Of a DNA stretch of 64,000 nt, positions 9,503-18,283 are shown piece after piece; within the stretch, counting starts at the first letter, position 1, and the number at the start of each line of letters is the position of its first letter. Source of the stretch: an uncultured Paracoccaceae bacterium (GTDB lineage Bacteria > Pseudomonadota > Alphaproteobacteria > Rhodobacterales > Rhodobacteraceae). The stretch lies in NCBI GenBank assembly GCA_947488175.1, contig CANKYO010000003.1:248001-312000 (forward strand), written 5' to 3'. The translations under genes and the position numbers were made by a program. The notes beneath the pieces were generated by a model. That model saw nothing but the letters and a program-made list of their open reading frames with translations. It made no database searches and was not told where the DNA came from.

Positions 9503-10552
9503 TTATACGACTTGATCACAGGCGCCATTTGTGTCCGACAGCACCGCTAGATCCAGCACTCGTTGCAGGCCTGCGCCATGTGCGAAGCTGGGCTGGACCG
9601 GATCACCGGTGCGGATAGCAGAGATGAAGCGCTGAAAATTTGTCTCAACCGCTGGCGTTTCGATGTCGATCCACTGACCGCTCTGCAGGTTGTCACCCAG
9701 ACAGGCGCGCAGCCTGCTGTCACGTCCTTCAAACCGCACATCCAGACCACCCTTTGTGCCGAACAGGCGCAGGCTGAGGTCATTGAGATGTCCGCTGGCA
9801 AAACGGCTGGCATGGATAACACCTATCGCCCCATTTTGCAGTGCCAAATGCATGGTCATGCTGTCGTTGGCATCCAGCGTATAATCCCCGATCCGGTTAT
9901 CCGGGGCTTTGTCATAGGTCGCCAGACGGCAGGAGACACGGGCGGCATCTGATCCGGCGGCAAATGTTGCGTAATCCAGAATATGTACACCCACATCCCC
10001 CAACACACCCATGGATCCATGTGCAGCTGACAAACGCCAGAGCCACTGGTCCTCGGTTCGCCAGTCGCCCCATGCGGGCTGTGTCAGCCAGCTTTGCAGA
10101 TATGCGGCTTCGAAATGGCGGACGGCGCCAATATCACCGCAGGACACCATTGCGGCGGCATGCATCAGGGCAGGCACATTGCGATAGGTCAGGTTAACCA
10201 TATTCACCACACCTGCCGCCTGTGCGGCCTCTGCCATCGCGGCGGCATCAGCCTGATTGGTTGCCAGAGGTTTCTCGCAAAGCACATGTTTTTTGGCTGC
10301 TAGTAGTGGCAAGGTGGTGCGATGATGGACGGCATCGGGTGTGACGTTGGATGCCGCATCAAAACCGCCCCACTGCAAGGCCTCGGCCACGCTGGTAAAG
10401 CCCTCTGGAACGCCGTGTTTGGCTTGAAACGCAGTCAGGTTGTCAGCATTGGTGTCCACGCCGCCGACGACCTCAACCCCATCCATTTCAGCATATGCCT
10501 CCGCATGGGCGCTGGCCATGGTTCCGGTGCCTACAATCAGAACGCGGATCAT
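9503..10552 (-). CDS. Gfo/Idh/MocA-family NAD(P)-dependent oxidoreductase
   Basis: 349 residues. The N-terminal Rossmann fold has VLIVGTGTMASAHAEAYAEM, an acidic residue at the end of the second strand (VDTNAD), and the family motif HVLCEKPLATN at about residues 90-100. The C-terminal half is the alpha/beta dimerisation domain. Such enzymes oxidise or reduce sugars, inositols and their derivatives; the substrate here cannot be read from sequence. The start overlaps the end of the upstream ThuA-like gene by 4 bp, so the two form one unit. Confidence 0.9.
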   Translation of the reverse strand: MIRVLIVGTGTMASAHAEAYAEMDGVEVVGGVDTNADNLTAFQAKHGVPEGFTSVAEALQWGGFDAASNVTPDAVHHRTTLPLLAAKKHVLCEKPLATNQADAAAMAEAAQAAGVVNMVNLTYRNVPALMHAAAMVSCGDIGAVRHFEAAYLQSWLTQPAWGDWRTEDQWLWRLSAAHGSMGVLGDVGVHILDYATFAAGSDAARVSCRLATYDKAPDNRIGDYTLDANDSMTMHLALQNGAIGVIHASRFASGHLNDLSLRLFGTKGGLDVRFEGRDSRLRACLGDNLQSGQWIDIETPAVETNFQRFISAIRTGDPVQPSFAHGAGLQRVLDLAVLSDTNGACDQVV

Positions 10553-11331
10553 CTAAACCCTTCCTCACCATCGCGGTGTAACCTTGGGCCCCGCGCCTCT
10601 AATGGCTCTAGCGCCTGATCGACCGGCACGTTGGGGGCATCATTCACACCGATCACCCGAGGGGCAGGGTTGTGCGCCCAGCGCACGGCATTGCGCAGAA
10701 CGGTCTGCACATTGGGATCGTGATAGGTCGGGTAGGTCTCATGCCCCGGACGGAAGTAAAACACGTTCCCGGCGCCGCGCTTATAGGTCAGGCCTGACCG
10801 GAACACCTCGCCACCCTGAAACCAACTGATAAAGACGGTCTCCAGCGGTTCGGGCACACCAAAGGGTTCACCATACATTTCTTCCTGTTCAAGTTCGAAG
10901 TGATCGGGGAGGCCCGCGGCAATCGGATGATTGCGAGAGGTCACCCACAGCCGCTCTCTCTCGCCGGCTTCACGCCAGGTCAGGTTGCATGGCGTACCCA
11001 TCAGGCGCTTGAAAATCTTGGCGAAATGGGCCGAATGCAGTAGGATCAGGCCCATGCCCGCGTGCACATGCGTTGCCACACGTTCGACCACCTCATCAGC
11101 CACATCGCCATGGGCCGCATGGCCCCACCAGATCAGCACATCGGTCTGCTCCAAACGGTCTTCTGGCAGACCGTGTTCCGGTTCCTGCAACGTGGCGGTG
11201 GTGGCCGAGATATCGTCACCCTGCAACGTATCGGCAATCGCCGCATGCATCCCGCGCGGATAGATATCGGCGACGATTTGACTGGTCTGCTCATGAACAT
11301 TCTCACCCCAGACGACCGTGCGGATTGTCAT
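10549..11331 (-). CDS. ThuA-like family protein (sugar utilisation)
   Basis: 260 residues from the ATG at 11331, chosen because GAGGAGGG lies just upstream; a start at 11349 would fall inside the palindromic operator. Motifs of the class I glutamine-amidotransferase-like ThuA fold are visible: DVLIWWGHAAHGDV, GLILLHSAHF, a GNVFYFRPGHETYPTYHDP block and LRNAVRWAHNP. ThuA-like proteins act with Gfo/Idh/MocA dehydrogenases in disaccharide catabolism (for example trehalose ThuAB in Sinorhizobium). The neighbouring oxidoreductase fits that pairing. The substrate is not known. Confidence 0.85.
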   Translation of the reverse strand: MTIRTVVWGENVHEQTSQIVADIYPRGMHAAIADTLQGDDISATTATLQEPEHGLPEDRLEQTDVLIWWGHAAHGDVADEVVERVATHVHAGMGLILLHSAHFAKIFKRLMGTPCNLTWREAGERERLWVTSRNHPIAAGLPDHFELEQEEMYGEPFGVPEPLETVFISWFQGGEVFRSGLTYKRGAGNVFYFRPGHETYPTYHDPNVQTVLRNAVRWAHNPAPRVIGVNDAPNVPVDQALEPLEARGPRLHRDGEEGFR

Positions 11332-11344
11332 TGGCCACCCTCCT

Positions 11345-11360
11345 CTCAAAGCGCTTTGAG
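11345..11360. promoter_or_regulatory. 16-bp perfect palindrome, LacI/GalR-type operator
   Basis: CTCAAAGCGCTTTGAG is a perfect inverted repeat with the central GCGC common to LacI-family operators. It sits 14 bp upstream of the ThuA-like start, overlapping where its promoter or leader should be. Repression of the sugar gene pair by a LacI-type regulator is inferred; no such regulator is encoded in the window. Confidence 0.6.
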
Positions 11361-11437
11361 GCGACGTTGCGACGAAAGAGGAAGAAATACAAGCGCGATA
11401 AAACAGACTTGATATTGATACGATGTCGCACTAAGTA

Positions 11438-11451
11438 ATACGATATCGTAT
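11438..11451. promoter_or_regulatory. 14-bp perfect palindrome, probable MarR operator
   Basis: ATACGATATCGTAT is a perfect inverted repeat 17 bp upstream of the nitroreductase ATG. A second partial copy, GATACGATGTCG, lies at 11417-11428. The downstream operon encodes a MarR-type regulator, so autoregulation through this site is the simplest reading. Confidence 0.6.
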
Positions 11452-11468
11452 CAAATGAGGATAACATT

Positions 11469-12557
11469 ATGGCTCTCACCAGACGTAAGGCACTGGCACT
11501 TATCGGGGGTGGCACGATTGTGGCCGCCGGCACATTCCTGGGAACGCGGACACCCTATGCGGCAATCGCACCTTGGGACGCAGCAGGCGGTTACGATGAC
11601 CCGCGCAAATGGGCGCTGTCCTATGCGCTGCTGGCACCCAATGCCCATAACATTCAACCGTGGCTGGTTGGTTTGGAAGGTGATGACACTGTAACCCTCT
11701 GGCGGGACAAAACCCGCGAGTTACCTGAAACCGACCCTTTCCACAGGCAGCTGGTGGTCAGCCTCGGTTGTTTTCTGGAACAGATGAAAATCGCCGCCGC
11801 CCAACAGGGAAACGAGGTCAGCTTTGACATCTACCCCGACGGAGAAGACGGGCCAGCGGCCGTCGCCACATTCGCCAATGGCGGCACGCCCGACCCGCTG
11901 TTCAACGCCATTCTCGACCGCCGTTCCTGCAAGGAACCGTTCGAGGATCGGCCAGTCCCGCCTGAACTGGCGGAAAGTCTGGGCAGCTATGCGACCATTG
12001 TCACTGATCAGGCCGAGGTCGCGGCGATCAAGGACCTGACCTGGCAGGCCTGGCTGGCCGAGCTTGCCTATCCCCCGACCCATAAGGAAAGTGTCGATCT
12101 GATGCGTTTTGGCAAGGCCGAGATCAACGCCAATCCCGACGGGATCGACCTAGGTGGGCCATTCTTGGAAAGCCTGATGCTGGTGGGGGTGCTGAACCGC
12201 GAGCAGCAGCTGGATCGGGAAAGCACCGGCTTTCAGCAGGGCGTGGCAATATATAACGAAATGCTGCACGCAACGCCGGCCTATGCGGTCCTGACCTCGC
12301 CCACGAATACCCGCGCGGACCAGATCATGGCCGGGCGGCAATGGCTGCGGCTTAACCTGGCGACGACACAAGCTGGGCTTGCTTTGCATCCCGTCTCGCA
12401 GGCGTTGCAGGAATATCCGCAAATGGCAGAACACTACGCCGCCGCTCACGAATTGTTGGCAAAGGATGGCGAGACTGTTCAGTTACTCGGGCGCTTGGGC
12501 TACGGTCCGCAAATCCCCCGCACGCCACGCTGGCCACTGGAGACGCGATTGATTTGA
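11469..12557 (+). CDS. TAT-exported Acg-type nitroreductase family protein
   Basis: 362 residues. The N-terminus has a twin-arginine signal (LTRRKALALIGGG) with a hydrophobic stretch cut near residue 32. The mature part carries nitroreductase-like FMN-binding elements: SYALLAPNAHNIQPW (the usual A-P-S/N-x-x-N-x-Q-P-W block), a DRRSCKEPF segment and a late TTQAGLALHPVSQA. This matches the Acg-like subgroup that is often membrane- or TAT-associated. Its substrate is unknown. The stop overlaps the TTG start of the MarR gene, so both are in one operon behind the palindrome at 11438. Confidence 0.8.
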   Translation: MALTRRKALALIGGGTIVAAGTFLGTRTPYAAIAPWDAAGGYDDPRKWALSYALLAPNAHNIQPWLVGLEGDDTVTLWRDKTRELPETDPFHRQLVVSLGCFLEQMKIAAAQQGNEVSFDIYPDGEDGPAAVATFANGGTPDPLFNAILDRRSCKEPFEDRPVPPELAESLGSYATIVTDQAEVAAIKDLTWQAWLAELAYPPTHKESVDLMRFGKAEINANPDGIDLGGPFLESLMLVGVLNREQQLDRESTGFQQGVAIYNEMLHATPAYAVLTSPTNTRADQIMAGRQWLRLNLATTQAGLALHPVSQALQEYPQMAEHYAAAHELLAKDGETVQLLGRLGYGPQIPRTPRWPLETRLI

Positions 12558-13006
12558 CCCAAACCATCCAAATCGGAAGGTACTTCACCTTCTTCAACGA
12601 AATCGGGATCATCGAACAGCTCAGCCGCGCCTTTCTTGAGGCGCAGCTGCCCGATGGGATCATCGCCCCACATTTCTCTGTGCTGAACCACTTGATCCGC
12701 GTCCGGGATGGGCAAACGCCGCTGGTTTTGGCGCGGGCATTCCAGGTACCCAAGACAACGATGACCCATACACTGGGCGGTCTGCAAAAGCATGGGTTGG
12801 TGGACATCCGGCCCAACCCGAAAGACGCCAGATCGAAATGCGTCTGGATCACCGATGCGGGCCGTATCTTGCGCGAAGAAACCATTACCGCCCTCGCGCC
12901 GGATTTACGTGCAGTCGCAGAGGTGGTCTCTCCCACGGATCTGGATCGCGTACTCCCTATCCTTGAAAAGCTGCGGCAATACCTGGATCAAGCGCGCGAC
13001 GAATAA
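12554..13006 (+). CDS. MarR-family transcriptional regulator
   Basis: 150 residues beginning at a TTG that overlaps the nitroreductase stop (TTGA). The winged-helix core is visible: LLNH-like helices, an LARAFQVPKTTMTHTLGGLQ recognition helix, then a wing with GLVDIRPNPKDARSKCVWIT. The C-terminal helix is a dimerisation element. It probably represses its own operon from the palindrome at 11438-11451. The ligand is unknown, though coupling to a nitroreductase-like enzyme suggests an electrophile or a redox-cycling compound. Confidence 0.85.
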   Translation: MTQTIQIGRYFTFFNEIGIIEQLSRAFLEAQLPDGIIAPHFSVLNHLIRVRDGQTPLVLARAFQVPKTTMTHTLGGLQKHGLVDIRPNPKDARSKCVWITDAGRILREETITALAPDLRAVAEVVSPTDLDRVLPILEKLRQYLDQARDE

Positions 13007-13075
13007 CGTCGTTTGAAGCTGACTAACGCTTCGGGTAGTGGTCGCCTGACCACGCGCAATCAAAAAGACCGGACC

Positions 13076-13561
13076 ATGACTTCAATTTATAAAGCCGCTT
13101 TCGTCCTCGTTGGCATGGCCAGCCTGTTCTGGCTAGTTCTGGTCGGGCTGTTTTACTTCGCGCCGGTCTATGGCATCACATTCTATCCCAGCACGACTGT
13201 TCCCATATTTGCACTCGCGCCTCTTTTCATATCTTCCTTTGCGGCCCAGTGGATGACGGGACAGCGATCAACCGCCGAATGGTGGATTTTTCGGGCTCTG
13301 GTGATCGTCGGGTTTGGGATTGCCGCCTTCCTGACAGAGGCGGCGATCATCCATGCGGCCCTCAGTCAGGTGGAATCGATCACGTATACCGAGATACTGC
13401 AGGCGCCTGTGTCGGAGCGTTACAACGTCAGCGTGCTGTTTGGGTTCAGTTTCCTGACCAGCGCGCTTCTGGTTGCCGCCATGATCGTCTTTGTGTCTGT
13501 CCCGGCGCGCGTCGCTATCCGGCAGCGCAAGGCTTCAGCGCAGGAACCGCCCGCAACCTGA
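13076..13561 (+). CDS. Four-helix membrane protein of unknown function
   Basis: 161 residues from the ATG at 13076; an upstream ATG at 13013 would add a polar, unlikely leader. Four hydrophobic segments are seen at about residues 5-30, 40-60, 70-95 and 120-145, with a basic tail. It resembles small uncharacterised membrane proteins such as the ABZJ_00895 group, but I cannot confirm this. It follows the MarR gene by 69 bp and may share its transcript. Confidence 0.6.
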   Translation: MTSIYKAAFVLVGMASLFWLVLVGLFYFAPVYGITFYPSTTVPIFALAPLFISSFAAQWMTGQRSTAEWWIFRALVIVGFGIAAFLTEAAIIHAALSQVESITYTEILQAPVSERYNVSVLFGFSFLTSALLVAAMIVFVSVPARVAIRQRKASAQEPPAT

Positions 13562-13652
13562 AAATCCCATCAACGGCCCATTTCGACGTTGTGCTGCCGC
13601 CGCTCTGCCACCATGGCATTCGCGCGCATCGCGCAGTGACACGATAGCGCAG

Positions 13653-13670
13653 TGTCAACCCGCCTTTACA
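13653..13670. promoter_or_regulatory. PpsR/CrtJ-type binding site, distal
   Basis: TGT, twelve bases, ACA: an exact match to the TGT-N12-ACA site used by PpsR/CrtJ, the aerobic repressor of photosynthesis genes in purple bacteria. It lies 38 bp upstream of bchG and is one of two such sites in tandem. Confidence 0.75.
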
Positions 13671-13687
13671 CTTGCGAGCAGGGCCGT

Positions 13688-13705
13688 TGTCACACTAAAC
13701 TGACA
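13688..13705. promoter_or_regulatory. PpsR/CrtJ-type binding site, proximal
   Basis: A second exact TGT-N12-ACA (TGTCACACTAAACTGACA) ends 2 bp before the bchG start codon. Paired sites allow cooperative PpsR binding. A site this close to the start would block transcription or lie inside the leader. Its spacing to the distal site is 17 bp. Confidence 0.75.
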
Positions 13706-13707
13706 AT

Positions 13708-14613
13708 ATGAGTGTCACGTCGGATTTACAGATCAGCACGACCTCGCGCCGCTGGCCAGAACCCCGCGCGGCATTGCGGCTGATCAAGCCGGTGACGTGG
13801 TTTCCCCCTATGTGGGCCTATCTTTGCGGCGTTGTATCCTCAGGCGTAAGCCCTTCTGGCCAATGGTTTTTTGTCATCCTTGGCGTCATCCTGGCAGGGC
13901 CTATCGTTTGCGGGATGTCGCAGGCGGCAAACGATTGGTGTGATCGCCACGTGGACGCCATCAACGAACCCGACCGCCCGATTCCGTCGGGACGGATTCC
14001 CGGGCGCTGGGGCCTCTATATCGCGCTGGCGATGACGGCTCTGGGCCTGATCGTCGGCTACCAGCTTGGGCCATGGGGCTTTGGCGCGACGATCCTCGCC
14101 GTACTGGCCGCCTGGGCCTATTCTGCCGAACCGATCCGGGCCAAGCGGTCTGGCTGGTGGGGGCCGGGGTTATGTGGCCTTGCCTATGAAACCCTGCCCT
14201 GGATCACGGGCGCCGCGGTCGTCAGTGCTGGCGCGCCAAGCCTGCAGGTGATTGTGATTGCGGTGCTTTACGGCCTCGGTGCGCATGGCATCATGACGCT
14301 GAATGATTTCAAAGCCATCGAAGGCGACCGCGCAACCGGCCTGAAATCACTTCCCGTTACGCTTGGCCCTGATCGCGCCGCCCGCGTTGCCTGCTGGATC
14401 ATGGCTGTACCGCAGGTCATTGTGGTTGGTCTTTTGACCTATTGGGGGCATGGGTTTCATGCACTCGGCGTCATGGCGATGCTGGCCGTCCAGCTGGGCG
14501 CGATGCGCGTGCTGCTGCGTGAGCCCGAAGGCAAGACCCCCTGGTATCAGGGCATGGGCATTCTCTTTTACATCAGCGGCATGATGATCGCCGCCACCGC
14601 AATCGGAGGATAG
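13708..14613 (+). CDS. bchG: Bacteriochlorophyll synthase BchG
   Basis: 301 residues, a UbiA-type polyprenyltransferase with about eight membrane helices. The two Asp-rich prenyl-diphosphate sites are visible: NDWCDRHVDAINEPDRPIPSG at about residue 73 and NDFKAIEGDRATGLKSLPV at about residue 196. BchG attaches the geranylgeranyl (or phytyl) tail to bacteriochlorophyllide a in the membrane. It is the first gene of bchG-pucC-like-bchP-idi and is preceded by two PpsR sites. The usual neighbours bchE/bchJ are absent upstream. Confidence 0.95.
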   Translation: MSVTSDLQISTTSRRWPEPRAALRLIKPVTWFPPMWAYLCGVVSSGVSPSGQWFFVILGVILAGPIVCGMSQAANDWCDRHVDAINEPDRPIPSGRIPGRWGLYIALAMTALGLIVGYQLGPWGFGATILAVLAAWAYSAEPIRAKRSGWWGPGLCGLAYETLPWITGAAVVSAGAPSLQVIVIAVLYGLGAHGIMTLNDFKAIEGDRATGLKSLPVTLGPDRAARVACWIMAVPQVIVVGLLTYWGHGFHALGVMAMLAVQLGAMRVLLREPEGKTPWYQGMGILFYISGMMIAATAIGG

Positions 14614-14614
14614 A

Positions 14615-15895
14615 ATGACACTGTCCTGGTTCCAGATTTTTCGGCTTGGCCTTGTACAGATGGCATTGGGCGCCATCGTTGTCCTGACGACATCAACCCT
14701 GAACAGGTTGATGGTAGTGGAGTTGTCGCTGCCAGCCGTCCTCCCCGGTCTGTTAGTGGCGCTCCACTACGGTATTCAAATGACCCGTCCGCATTGGGGG
14801 TTTGCGTCTGACGCGGGCGGGCACCGGACACGCTGGATCATCGGCGGTATGGCCATGCTGGCGTTTGGTGCGTTTCTTGCCGCTATTGGTGTGCTTGTTT
14901 TGGAAAGCTCTTTTGCGGCGGGCATGGTCATCTCGGTCATTGCCTATGCGCTCATCGGGTTGGGGGTCGGGGCATCCGGTACGTCACTGCTGGCCTTGCT
15001 GGCGACCACAACCGCACCGCACCGCCGCGCCGCTGCAGCGACAATTACATGGCTAATGATGATCTTCGGCATCGCTGTGACCGCAGGAGTCGTGGGCAAG
15101 CTGATCGATCCATATACACCGCAATTACTGATCAAGATCGTGGGCATTGTCGTGCTCACCGCCACGGGTCTGACCTGCCTTGCCGTCTGGGGTGTCGAGC
15201 GGAAATTGATCGCTGTGCGCCAATCGGATCCGACGCCGTTCCGCCAAGGGCTGGCCGAGGTCTGGCAGGAACGTAAGGCACGCAACTTTACCCTCTTCGT
15301 CTTTCTTTCAATGACCGCCTATTTCATGCAGGAACTGATCCTGGAACCCTATGCAGGTCTGGTCTTTGCCTTCACGCCTGGCCAATCCACATCGCTTTCG
15401 GGCGCCCAAAATGGCGGCGTTTTCATCGGGATGCTGACCGTCGGTATCCTTGCAACCGGCCTGAAAATAGGTGCGTTGCGTCATTGGGTCATGGCCGGAT
15501 GTCTTGGCTCTGCGGCCGCGCTGGCCGTGATCGCCATGCTGGGACCGCTGGGGCCCGGTGCGCCGCTCATCCCTGCTGTTGTGGGTCTTGGGTTCTTTAA
15601 CGGGATGTTCGCCGTTGCAGCGATTGGATCAATGATGGCGCTGGCCGGGCAAGGCCGTGAACAACGCGAAGGGACGCGCATGGGCCTTTGGGGCGCGGCC
15701 CAGGCTGTTGCCGCCGGCTTTGGCGGATTGGTCGGGGCCGGGATGGTTGACGTGCTGCGTGCGCTCTTCACCGACACGCAAGCCTTTGGATCGGTGTTCC
15801 TTTTCGAAGCCACACTCTTTGTTGCGGCTGCCACGATGGCCGCGAACATCATGGATCGGCGCATGCCGTCCGTAACCCTCGTTCCGGGAGAATAG
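14615..15895 (+). CDS. PucC/LhaA-type MFS protein of the bch operon
   Basis: 426 residues with about twelve membrane helices and the PucC-family layout. Features include FQIFRLGLVQMALGAIVVLT, LNRLMVVEL, and GIQMTRPHWGFASDAGGHRTR in the first cytoplasmic loop. Members of this family (Orf428/Bch2, PucC, LhaA) help assemble light-harvesting complexes or deliver bacteriochlorophyll to them. The gene lies between bchG and bchP with a 1-bp gap upstream and a 3-bp gap downstream, the standard order in phototrophic Rhodobacteraceae. Confidence 0.9.
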   Translation: MTLSWFQIFRLGLVQMALGAIVVLTTSTLNRLMVVELSLPAVLPGLLVALHYGIQMTRPHWGFASDAGGHRTRWIIGGMAMLAFGAFLAAIGVLVLESSFAAGMVISVIAYALIGLGVGASGTSLLALLATTTAPHRRAAAATITWLMMIFGIAVTAGVVGKLIDPYTPQLLIKIVGIVVLTATGLTCLAVWGVERKLIAVRQSDPTPFRQGLAEVWQERKARNFTLFVFLSMTAYFMQELILEPYAGLVFAFTPGQSTSLSGAQNGGVFIGMLTVGILATGLKIGALRHWVMAGCLGSAAALAVIAMLGPLGPGAPLIPAVVGLGFFNGMFAVAAIGSMMALAGQGREQREGTRMGLWGAAQAVAAGFGGLVGAGMVDVLRALFTDTQAFGSVFLFEATLFVAAATMAANIMDRRMPSVTLVPGE

Positions 15896-15898
15896 CCA

Positions 15899-17080
15899 AT
15901 GCAATATGATGTTGTCATCGTGGGCGCTGGCCCATCCGGGGCCACCGCTGCCGAAGACCTCGCCCGGTCAGGGCACAAGGTTGCGTTCATCGACCGCGAC
16001 GGGCGGATCAAGCCGTGCGGCGGCGCGATTCCACCGCGTCTGATCGAGGATTTCCTCATTCCCGATGATCAACTGGTCGCCAAGGTGAATACGGCGCGCA
16101 TGATCTCGCCCACAGGGCGGCACGTGGATATTCCAATCGAAAACGGCTTTGTCGGCATGGTCGACCGGGAACATTTCGACGAATTCCTGCGCAATCGGGC
16201 CAAGGATGCAGGCGCACACCGCTATACCGGCACCTTTCAAGGGATCGAGCGGGAAGGCGACACCACGAAAGTCGTCTTTCGGGACAAGATCAGCGGGAAT
16301 GTCATCAAGCTTGAAACCAAGCTGATCGTCGGCGCTGACGGCGCGCGATCCAATGTGGCTCGGTTAGAGGTCCCCGGGGGCGACAAAACGCCCTACGTGA
16401 TCGCTTACCACGAAATCATCGAAGCACCGGACCAGACCGACACCTATGATCCCCTGCGCTGCGATGTGGTGTATGACGGGCGTATCTCCCCCGATTTCTA
16501 CGGCTGGGTCTTTCCCCACGGCGGACAGGCCAGCGTCGGTATGGGATCGATGCAAAAGTCGGTCGACCTGAAGCAGGCTACAGCCGACCTGCGCGCGGCA
16601 TCAGGGCTCACCGACTGCAAGACCATCCGCAAGGAAGGCGCACCCATTCCGCTGAAGCCGATGGACCGATGGGACAACGGCAAGGATGTCGTGCTGGCAG
16701 GTGATGCCGCTGGTGTCGTCGCCCCTTCATCCGGCGAAGGGATCTATTATGCGATGGTGGGCGGGCGCGTGGCAGCAACCGCTGCCGCGGCTACTTTGGC
16801 ATCAGGGCGCGCAAAAGATTTGCAACTGGCCCGCAAGCTTTTCATGCGCGAACACAAACAGGTGTTCAGGGTTTTGGGCGCGATGCAAAACGCCTATTAC
16901 CGCAGCGACGAACGGCGTGAACGGTTTGTCTCACTCTGCCACGATGTGGACGTACAAAAGCTGACTTTTGAGGCTTATATGAACAAGAAACTGGTTAAGG
17001 CACGTCCAATGGCCCATCTGAAAATCGGCATCAAGAACCTCGCGCATCTGACGCGGCTGGTGTCGCCGTTGCGCACATGA
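15899..17080 (+). CDS. bchP: Geranylgeranyl diphosphate/bacteriochlorophyll reductase BchP
   Basis: 393 residues, an FAD-dependent reductase. The N-terminal dinucleotide-binding motif is VVIVGAGPSGATAAEDLA, followed by IKPCGGAIPPR, the cysteine-containing BchP/ChlP signature. A second FAD motif is DVVLAGDAAGVVAPSSGEGI at about residue 262. BchP reduces three double bonds of the geranylgeranyl tail to phytyl. The stop overlaps the idi start (ATGA). Confidence 0.95.
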   Translation: MQYDVVIVGAGPSGATAAEDLARSGHKVAFIDRDGRIKPCGGAIPPRLIEDFLIPDDQLVAKVNTARMISPTGRHVDIPIENGFVGMVDREHFDEFLRNRAKDAGAHRYTGTFQGIEREGDTTKVVFRDKISGNVIKLETKLIVGADGARSNVARLEVPGGDKTPYVIAYHEIIEAPDQTDTYDPLRCDVVYDGRISPDFYGWVFPHGGQASVGMGSMQKSVDLKQATADLRAASGLTDCKTIRKEGAPIPLKPMDRWDNGKDVVLAGDAAGVVAPSSGEGIYYAMVGGRVAATAAAATLASGRAKDLQLARKLFMREHKQVFRVLGAMQNAYYRSDERRERFVSLCHDVDVQKLTFEAYMNKKLVKARPMAHLKIGIKNLAHLTRLVSPLRT

Positions 17081-17610
17081 CGATCATGATCCCGGCCTGG
17101 GTCAATGGTGAACTGGTACCAGTGGAAAAGCTCGACGCGCACAAACGCGGCCTGAAGCACAAGGCGGTCAGCGTTTTTGTGATGAACCGGGGGCGCGTGC
17201 TGATCCAGCAGCGCGCCATGGGAAAATACCATACACCCGGGCTTTGGGCGAACACATGCTGCACCCATCCCGCATGGGATGAAGACCCGGCAGATTGTGC
17301 CATGCGGCGGCTGGACGAGGAACTCGGGATCAAGGGGCTTTATCCCTGCTATCGTGATCAGATTGAATACAGGGCCGATGTGGGCAATGGATTGATCGAA
17401 CACGAGGTGGTCGAGGTTTACGTCGCTGATGCGCCGGACAGCCTGAAGATCGCGCCCAATCCGGACGAAGTGATGGCCACCCGGTGGGTTGATTTCTATG
17501 ATCTTTCTGCCGATGTAGCCCGCCACCCGGCACAATATACCCCGTGGCTGCGCATCTATCTGCAGGATCACACCACCGCCATCTTTGGCGATCTGATGCG
17601 GGCTGTCTGA
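17077..17610 (+). CDS. idi: Isopentenyl-diphosphate delta-isomerase, type I
   Basis: 177 residues with a Nudix-like fold. The catalytic cysteine motif ANTCCTHP is at about residues 62-69. The Nudix-like helix is AMRRLDEELGI with the metal-binding Glu residues, and the HKAVSVFVMNRGRVLIQQRA strand block is typical. It interconverts IPP and DMAPP, the prenyl precursors of the pigment tail and carotenoids. It closes the photosynthesis operon, overlapping bchP by 4 bp. Confidence 0.95.
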   Translation: MTIMIPAWVNGELVPVEKLDAHKRGLKHKAVSVFVMNRGRVLIQQRAMGKYHTPGLWANTCCTHPAWDEDPADCAMRRLDEELGIKGLYPCYRDQIEYRADVGNGLIEHEVVEVYVADAPDSLKIAPNPDEVMATRWVDFYDLSADVARHPAQYTPWLRIYLQDHTTAIFGDLMRAV

Positions 17611-17667
17611 CCACCCTTTTCGTCCCGATGGTTCCAATGATATGGGGCCATAAAAGGGGACGTGATC

Positions 17668-18198
17668 ATGGCGCTTTGGGTTTTCGGATATGGGTCACTG
17701 CTATGGAACCCGGGCTTTACGCCTGTCCGCAAGGTCAAGGCGCGGTTGCACGACTATCACCGCAGTTTCTGCATGCTGTCGATCCACCATCGTGGTTCGG
17801 AAGAAGACCCTGGGCTTGTGCTTGCCCTAGATATCTTTCCTGGCGGGCGATGTACCGGCGTCGCGTTTCAGGTGGCCGAACCGGAAGAGGACGCAGTGCT
17901 GGCCATGCTGCGGGAACGCGAATTGATATCGTCCGCTTACTATGAAGACACGGTCGATCTGATCACGGATGATGGCGAAACCATTCCCGCGCTGGCCTAC
18001 ATCATCAACCGTGATCATGTGCAGTATTGTCAGTTCGATCTCGAAAAACAGGCACAGATCATCGCGCGGGCAGTGGGAGGGCGCGGCCCGAACACCGAGT
18101 ACCTTTTCAACACGGCCGACCACCTGCAGGAACTGGGCATTCGCGACCAGGATATGGAATGGCTGGTCACCCGCGTGCGTGCCCTAACAGCAACATGA
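17668..18198 (+). CDS. ChaC-type gamma-glutamylcyclotransferase
   Basis: 176 residues from the ATG at 17668, preceded by AAGGGGA; an in-frame GTG lies 6 bp earlier. The signature FGYGSLLWNPGF at the N-terminus matches the ChaC YGSL motif, and the catalytic Glu lies in a RERELISSAYYE segment. ChaC enzymes degrade glutathione to 5-oxoproline and Cys-Gly. The gene stands alone between idi and the ExbB-like gene. Confidence 0.88.
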   Translation: MALWVFGYGSLLWNPGFTPVRKVKARLHDYHRSFCMLSIHHRGSEEDPGLVLALDIFPGGRCTGVAFQVAEPEEDAVLAMLRERELISSAYYEDTVDLITDDGETIPALAYIINRDHVQYCQFDLEKQAQIIARAVGGRGPNTEYLFNTADHLQELGIRDQDMEWLVTRVRALTAT

Positions 18199-18283
18199 CC
18201 CCCGCCGCGATTTCGTTTGGGTTTTTCGGGCGCTGCACCTATGGTCCAATCGGGGCGAAGCAGTAACAAAGATAAGGCGACCC

